Origin: Musa acuminata AAA Group
Taxonomy: Eukaryota; Streptophyta; Magnoliopsida; Zingiberales; Musaceae
DNA length: 64,000 nucleotides
Direction of reading: 5' to 3'
Assembly (NCBI RefSeq): GCF_036884655.1
Contig: NC_088339.1
Coordinates: forward strand, 31,333,001 to 31,397,000
Of this stretch, positions 50,176-64,000 are shown piece after piece; the stretch's first letter is position 1; every line of letters starts with the position of its first letter. The position numbers and the translations under genes are program-made. The notes beneath the pieces are model-generated. The model had not been told where the DNA came from, made no database searches, and saw only the letters and a program-made list of their open reading frames with translations.

Positions 50176-53108
50176 CTAGATGCAATGTGGCCTTCCCAAG
50201 GTAAACTCAAGATTGGGCTTTTCCGTGTTCCTCTCCGAGAAGCTTGACGAGTTCACGTCGGGCACCATCTCGGATCCTTTTGATTGCATGTCCTGCACAG
50301 AAAAAAAAAAAGTGGATGCCATTCTTTTCATTCGCCATCTTGATTTTCTCAAGCAAGCGAAGGCTACTTGTCATGTAAAATGATGGGATCAAGTAGTGTG
50401 ACCTCGAAAGAATTTACGCTCCACGCGGTGGAATCGCTCGGTCTATCGAGGAAGCAGCCTCCCCTGCTGCCCAAAAACCCATCACCAAAACAGAAGATTT
50501 CCGCATCACTAGTAGTCCATTGCAAGATAATTCAAGGAAAGAAAGTTGTCTTTCACTATTTGCTCGGTGTGAATTGCTTGCTTTTCTCAGCTTTGCGCAT
50601 TGAACTAAAGTTGAACCCCCCCTCCCCCCCCCCCCCCATGTGGTGCCCATTACCCATTAGGACAAAGTGCAGTGAAGTTTCACAAGGCTTAGCTTTAGCA
50701 CCAAGAATGCAACCTCATAGAGAAAAGAAAGAATATGAAGTTGGTAGGCTTAGATACACAAATCTCCTAAAGAAAGTTGGGGTGTGCTTCTTGAATTTGT
50801 GGGGGGTAAGTAATCTCTTTAGTCCTTCAAGCTACTCAAGAAGATCATTAGACCATTATGGGGTTCGATGTTCACCTGTTCCTAGGCAGATGGAACAAAG
50901 TTGTGATCTTTTACTGCTTTTTGTGAGCACTTAGATGGAGACCAATATTATAGATAAAGAGAGAGAATGAAGAGAACTTGTAGCTTTGCCTGCCTAAAGT
51001 AGATAGATCATTGGGTCTTGTCACTGTAGTGGCAAGATTTCTTATTATGTTATTCTGGTGGCACTCATCCTTTTGACATTCAACCATCATATAATATTCT
51101 CTTTGTTCTTTCAGTGTAAATTTACTGTAAAATACCTATTTCCAGTTTATTTCATATAAGGCTAGCAGTTGACAAGAAAGAGCATAGAGGAAGGAAGACA
51201 GAATGCAACTATCGAAATGCATACATATGTTTGAGTGTCTGATGGTTTAGTGTAAGATCTGAGATCTACAGATGCACAAACCATTTAGTTCTGTGGACAC
51301 TGAAGACTCTTTGCTTGCTTTGGTAAGTGAAATCAGGTGGCGATGTGCTTCTTTTCTTTTCAAAATAAAAGAAGAAAAATCTTCATTTCATTGGATATAA
51401 TTACTGCATATTGACATGAGAATTTGCTGATGTTCTTATTTATGCAATAAAGAATTCATTGCCTCCAGAGAACCTTCTTCTTCTTCTTTTTTGCTGAATA
51501 TGAAGACTAAGCATACATCTCTGACTAAAAATGTTTTTTTTGCTGTAAGGAAATTGAACAGAAATAAACCAGACGAAGCAATATCATCACCTGGAAGAAT
51601 TGCTCCATAAGCCATAATCATCTGTGCCCGTATCTTCAGTAGACCTCGCTCGTTGACCGGAAGCTTCTGTTCCCTGGATCTCAGGCAAGTTGTCATCAGA
51701 AATCTCTATAGGTTCATTTTGCCCTGGGACAAGGGAAATATGAGCTCGAGAATTGAAGCCACATCTTGATGCATTATAATGACTGAAATAAGAAGCAAAT
51801 TGGAACCCCGAAGAAAGGGAGGAAAACCTGCGATACCAGAGGAAGCTGCTTGTCTATCGGTCGTCTTCACGGTCCGATACATCTGCAATGATGCACATAA
51901 AAAGCTTCAGGAGAGTTAGCAAGACACTTGTATGATCAACACAGTATTGGATGATTTAGGGCATATCCGACGCTTGATGTGGAGCACTTATTACCATGTA
52001 CCATAAACAGCTCCACAAAATAAATGGCAAGGAAGTATCGGTGGCTGTACTTTTATTATGTATCATTAAAGATTTGGGTTTGATTTGAGAAGGAATTTTG
52101 TGTTTTTGTCTCTATGATCAATAAGCTAGAAGCTTGCAGAACCCACTGTCGTCTGGGAGAAAGGAAGGAGATCAGATAGAGAGAAGAACCCTGCTGTCTT
52201 CTTTCGAGCGTGATCAATCTTGAAGAACCATTCAAGAGTTTCATTTCTTACGGCGGGGAGAAGAACTGGGAAGTAGTTGACATCAAACGGAAGAAGAGGA
52301 GAAATCCAGTAAAGCTATGGCCGGTCGGAGACCAGTGTCGAAAGTAAGCTCGGTACCTGTAGGTGAGATTTCACATGAGCCAAGGTGAGATCTTTGACGT
52401 CCATGAGCTCAAGGACTGACTTGGGTGTTGCTCCTAACATCCAAGCGGCACAGCAAAGTAATGATTTCAGTACGCGGCAGCGAATCATGTCTGCAAGGGA
52501 GAAAGAAGAGAAGGATCCACATCTTACGCACTTTCATGGCCTCCCAGTAGCTCCACCGCATGGACGAAGCGGGCGTGGAGCGTGGTCGTCCACCGCATTC
52601 TTGGGGCTCTCATGCTTCGCTTGGCAGGGAAGCGCGGCAAGAATCTCGAGGTCGACCTCGACGATCCCTGCGCCGCCGAGTCACATGAATGTGGCTGGTG
52701 GTGGTGTTGCTGCTGCTGCTGTTGGTTCTCGAGGAAGTGGAAGGCTGCAGGAGGGTTGTGGTACACGGGAATTCCCCTTATCGGCATTAGCAGACCGAGA
52801 TCCTGGCGGTATCCTTGGTGAAGCACCGGGTGGTGCTGATGGAAGTGGAGGTGGTGGTGGTGGTGGTGGCCTCTGTTGGTGCCGTGGGTCTCCGAGGCAC
52901 TTTGGTTGGCTAAGGAGAACTCAAAGCCGGCGTTGTCAGCCTTGGCCATGGATGGCGCGGTGTCGCTTTTGTCGGAGGACTCTATATCTCTCCAGCAAAA
53001 CCCTAAGTCAAGATTCTCATCACTCGTCCTGCTCCAGCTTGGCGTGGGCTTGCTACTAGGAGGACTAATTTGCAGCGACAGGTCAGGCTGTGCCGGGAAA
53101 AGCTCCAT
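50176..53108 (-). CDS. KAN: KANADI-type GARP transcription factor
   Basis: Six exons join in phase to 336 residues: 53108-52532, 52433-52357, 51882-51837, 51723-51591, 50463-50403 and 50292-50176. The GARP DNA-binding domain (about 166-227) is split by introns 1 and 2. It includes RMRWTTTLHARFVHAVELL, RATPKSVLELMDVKDLTLAH and VKSHLQMYRTVKTTD, the KANADI form. An EAR-like DLSLQI is at 9-14, and the conserved C-terminal LEFTLGRP at 326-333. Low-complexity His (81-93) and Gln/His (129-140) tracts lie in between. KANADI proteins specify abaxial organ identity and repress auxin-related and adaxial genes in the nucleus. The small exon 5 uses a weak donor (TTCGAG|GTCACA). The member (KAN1, 2, 3 or 4) is not resolved. 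Confidence 0.93.
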
Positions 53109-53196
53109 GTTAGTTTTTCCTTCTCCCCCCCTCCGCCTCCCTCCCTCCCTCCCTCTGGATCTTATCCTTCTCCTTCTCTACCCGGTAGCAGCACTA

Positions 53197-53205
53197 CTTA
53201 TATAC
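53197..53205 (-). promoter_or_regulatory. TATA box of the KANADI gene
   Basis: On the minus strand TGTATATAAGTAG lies about 90 bp upstream of the start codon, at normal TATA spacing for a short leader made mostly of GA-rich sequence on that strand. Confidence 0.6.
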
Positions 53206-56200
53206 AGGTTTGGTGCCGAACGATGCGAGAGGAGGGTGAGCATAAATGAGTCCGTGTCTGCTGGGGGAAGCGATAACTTGTACAGGAGTCGTGATCAAAG
53301 GTGGGAAGAGATGAGTTGTAAAAGGACCGTATGGTGTGAAGTGAAAGTTGTGGATTCTTGATAGCTTTACAGAGGAGGATAGGAGAGGAGAGGGATGCGT
53401 GCGTGTGAGAGGTGCGCTCGTGTGCATGAGGATCTTTAGGTCCATCCATCCACACCATCAAACTGGAATGCGATTGCGATGGGCTTCTCATCGGGTGGGT
53501 TCTTCATGGACCTCTCTCTCTCCATGCATACGACCTATTACTTGCTTCTCCTGAAAACCGAGCGTATGATAGATAGATAATATGATGCCCTCCCGGCGTG
53601 AGGATGGGCATGAAATAGCGAGGAAAGAGTGGCGGATGGATGATGCAACGAGTTATGTGAATCATAAAGAGGGTTCTACAGTACATGTGATGCAGATGGA
53701 ACCATGTCACTTGTACTTGGAAGAAAAATTGTAAGTAGACGCGTAATGTATGGGTCGTCCAGCGTCCACGAAGATTGCATAGTTACCCATACTCTCCTCG
53801 CTTCCTTGAAATACATACATGTCATCCACGTGGAGTGACAGCGCCGAGTCATGTCCATGTTATCTGTACTCACCTGTTCATTTTCCTGAGCCGACTTGGC
53901 TGCTTTCCCTCGATGACGATTCCTGCAGTCGAGCCATTATCACTGCATCCCTTCTTTCCTCCGTTCTGTCTCTATCTCCCTTCTTTCCTGCTCGAACCTT
54001 AGCTAGCTTCGACACTGTGAACACAGTGGCGAGACAGGGAGAGAGAGCGCTGATATGTGACAGGAAGAGATGGGATTATTTTTATTATAGTGGTGGTGGT
54101 GGTGGTGGTGGTGGTAGTAGTATTTTCATCTTGACATGGGGAAAGAGATATCATATCATGCATGTGGATCGAAAGACAGCAACAGCACGTACCAAATAGA
54201 CATGAGGAGAGTGTACTGCTCAGAGAGAGATGACCCAGAGCTTTAAATGCCTTTGTCTTGTTGGTGGACTTGTTTGATGTTTGTGCTACCTCATATGCTC
54301 TCTCACATGAGCGACCACCAATGAACCAACACCCCCAAAGAGACGTGTAACTATTTAAATTGAATGGCGTGGGATAAGATAACGCTTCCCAGAATTAATT
54401 TGTTCTGTCGCATCCGATATTAATGCACTCCCATCCCTCTGTTTACCACAGCGTGCATTTTAGTTGTATGCACACCAAAACATTGGGCTTCCGAGAACCT
54501 CAAGATTCCTCCACCGAGTTGTCCTGGGGGTTTCCAGGAACGAGACTGTGTGCGTGCCATGAATGGCGATTCTTATTGTGGAAGATATATCTAGTGAAGC
54601 CTTACAGAAACATTACACCCCAAGGCTTCGGTAAACAAGATAGGAAGTTGGGATCCCTTTTAATTAGTTTATAGATTGGGGACATACTAATGCATACATT
54701 ATACTGCCTTAATCATCTTCTCCAAACATACCCTGTTGGAAAATAATTCTCAAGGGTGGTGGTAGGGCTAAAATATTGATGGAGAAGAAACAATAGAAAG
54801 CAAATACAAAAGAGAAATGTTATATCATCCATGGCATTCTATAGATCTGTGCTCGCACTTTGGAGTTCTGCTACCTTAGCCACGGGAGGAGGAGATAGTA
54901 TAGTATATTCTCTAGTGTCGTGAACGTAGCGTCAAATTGGTAATTTCCAATCCATATCTGCGTTCTGGGATAAGGTAGATCGGATTCTTAGTTCGGCTGG
55001 CATATGCATCACCAATAGAATCCTGCTACTTTTATCCCCAAAAGAATAAAAAAGAGAAGGAGAAAGGCAAGAACGTACGAGTCTCTCCAGTCCCGTTAAT
55101 GGAGACAGCTTCTTCCGATTACTTGGTTTAGAGAAGAGACATGATGCGTTTACGTTCGAGACCCGTCATCCTACAGATTCTTTAGGGCCCCCACATGACG
55201 TGATCTGATTCTTCGCCATGATGACCTTAATATGCCAGTCCTGATGTCTGCATCAGAGCTTTAATTGTTCTATCTGAAAGCACGGAAACCACATCCAACC
55301 ATCGTAACATCTGTAGAATTGTCTTACCTAATTTCTTGAAGAGTTTCAGATACGGCAATTGGGCCAGCAGAGTGAATAAAATAGTTCACGGAACAAATCT
55401 ATTCTCCTTTATCCTTCCTTCGCCTCTCTTCCATGAATCAAATCTGCAACGGAAGATGAAGAAGAAGACAGCATAACTCAATATTACAAATGAAAACATC
55501 AAGAATGTACCTGTTGGGTTTATGGCGAGGAATAAAGACACCATGATTGAATACTTTGGTCAATCAAATCTAAATCGAATATTTTGAAGAAGCAGAATCT
55601 GGAACAACACTACCGATTCTTAAACAAGCTTTTCTTACGATTCCTACACACTCTTACCCCATTCACAGTCAATTATAAGCAGAACTGGGCATCTACGAGT
55701 GAAAATACAATCAAATGAAATGATTGTCTGGTGCTTCAAACTCGAACTCTCCCTGCCGGCTTCAGGGACACAGAGTAAAAAAAAAAAAAAAAAATCCATC
55801 ACAGGAATAGAACTCTTATGGGTCCAAGGGGCAAAATGTTCAAACCACATGCACAATTTCGTGTGCAACTTATTCAAGTGCCAAATGTAAGAAATGAATC
55901 ATTTGAAGAACAAAGTAAATCAGAAAATTAGCAGAATGATCATTCCTGACAGTGGAATCGTAACCGAGAAGAAATGATCCACCAATATACAACTAGTATG
56001 ATACAATTCTACTGTTGTTCAGCATTAGAGAATAAGAAATGTGGTCGAGAAGAATCAAGTCGTGCCAGCACCTCATTTGGAGGCCTACACAAAGAATCAA
56101 TTAGGTGAGTTGACCTGTTCTAACTCATCTTGTTAATTGATAACTGTGATTAGTCCGACGTTGCTTTCTATTATCAGAGACCAATTAAAATCTGAAGTTA

Positions 56201-56224
56201 GCATCCGCCCAACACAGCATGCTT
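53206..56224. other. KANADI upstream region and JMJ 3' flank
   Basis: About 3 kb between the KANADI promoter and the JMJ stop codon. It holds a TGG trinucleotide microsatellite (about 54,090-54,121) and several GA/CT-rich tracts. No gene was recognised. Developmental regulators often have long upstream control regions, so cis-elements are likely but none was identified with confidence. Confidence 0.45.

Positions 56225-64000
<7,776 letters not shown>

Overview
The window is nuclear DNA of a flowering plant. Genes are split by short GT-AG introns, the spacers are AT-rich and full of decayed transposons, and every recognisable protein is a plant family. The GC-rich first exons of the 4CL and KANADI genes and the repeat families suggest a monocot, possibly a banana relative (Musaceae). 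That placement is inference and was not tested by any search.

Left part (1-12,000), all on the minus strand: the truncated 3' side of a BCCIP homologue whose terminal part holds a non-autonomous hAT-type transposon; a complete choline-phosphate cytidylyltransferase (CCT, 8 exons) with a tandem duplication just after its stop; and an intronless PPR protein resembling Arabidopsis At5g27110. Middle-left (12,000-22,700), plus strand: 6-phosphogluconate dehydrogenase in one coding exon behind a leader intron of about 3.4 kb that contains a SINE with perfect target duplications; then a six-exon 4-coumarate:CoA ligase.

Centre (22,700-38,600): a repeat-rich stretch with a probable solo LTR, a candidate non-autonomous LTR element and Ty3/gypsy LTR debris. 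A TOM1-like (TOL1/TOL2-type) ubiquitin-binding sorting protein sits inside it on the minus strand. Right part (38,600-64,000): an RCD1/SRO protein on the plus strand (6 coding exons plus a leader intron), then, both on the minus strand, a KANADI-type GARP transcription factor (6 exons) and the 3' half of a JMJ706/JMJ13-type histone demethylase. The last JMJ intron (5.8 kb) holds an RTE-clade LINE, itself interrupted by a second copy of the hAT-type element seen at the left edge.

The genes do not form a pathway or operon-like unit; they are ordinary neighbours on a plant chromosome. Exon structures were built by hand and checked for reading phase: the six complete multi-exon or single-exon genes each give a whole number of codons. 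I found no new defence, biosynthetic or regulatory system. The most informative observations are the dated, nested transposon insertions with target-site duplications, a GC-AG intron in CCT, and several intronic tandem repeats.
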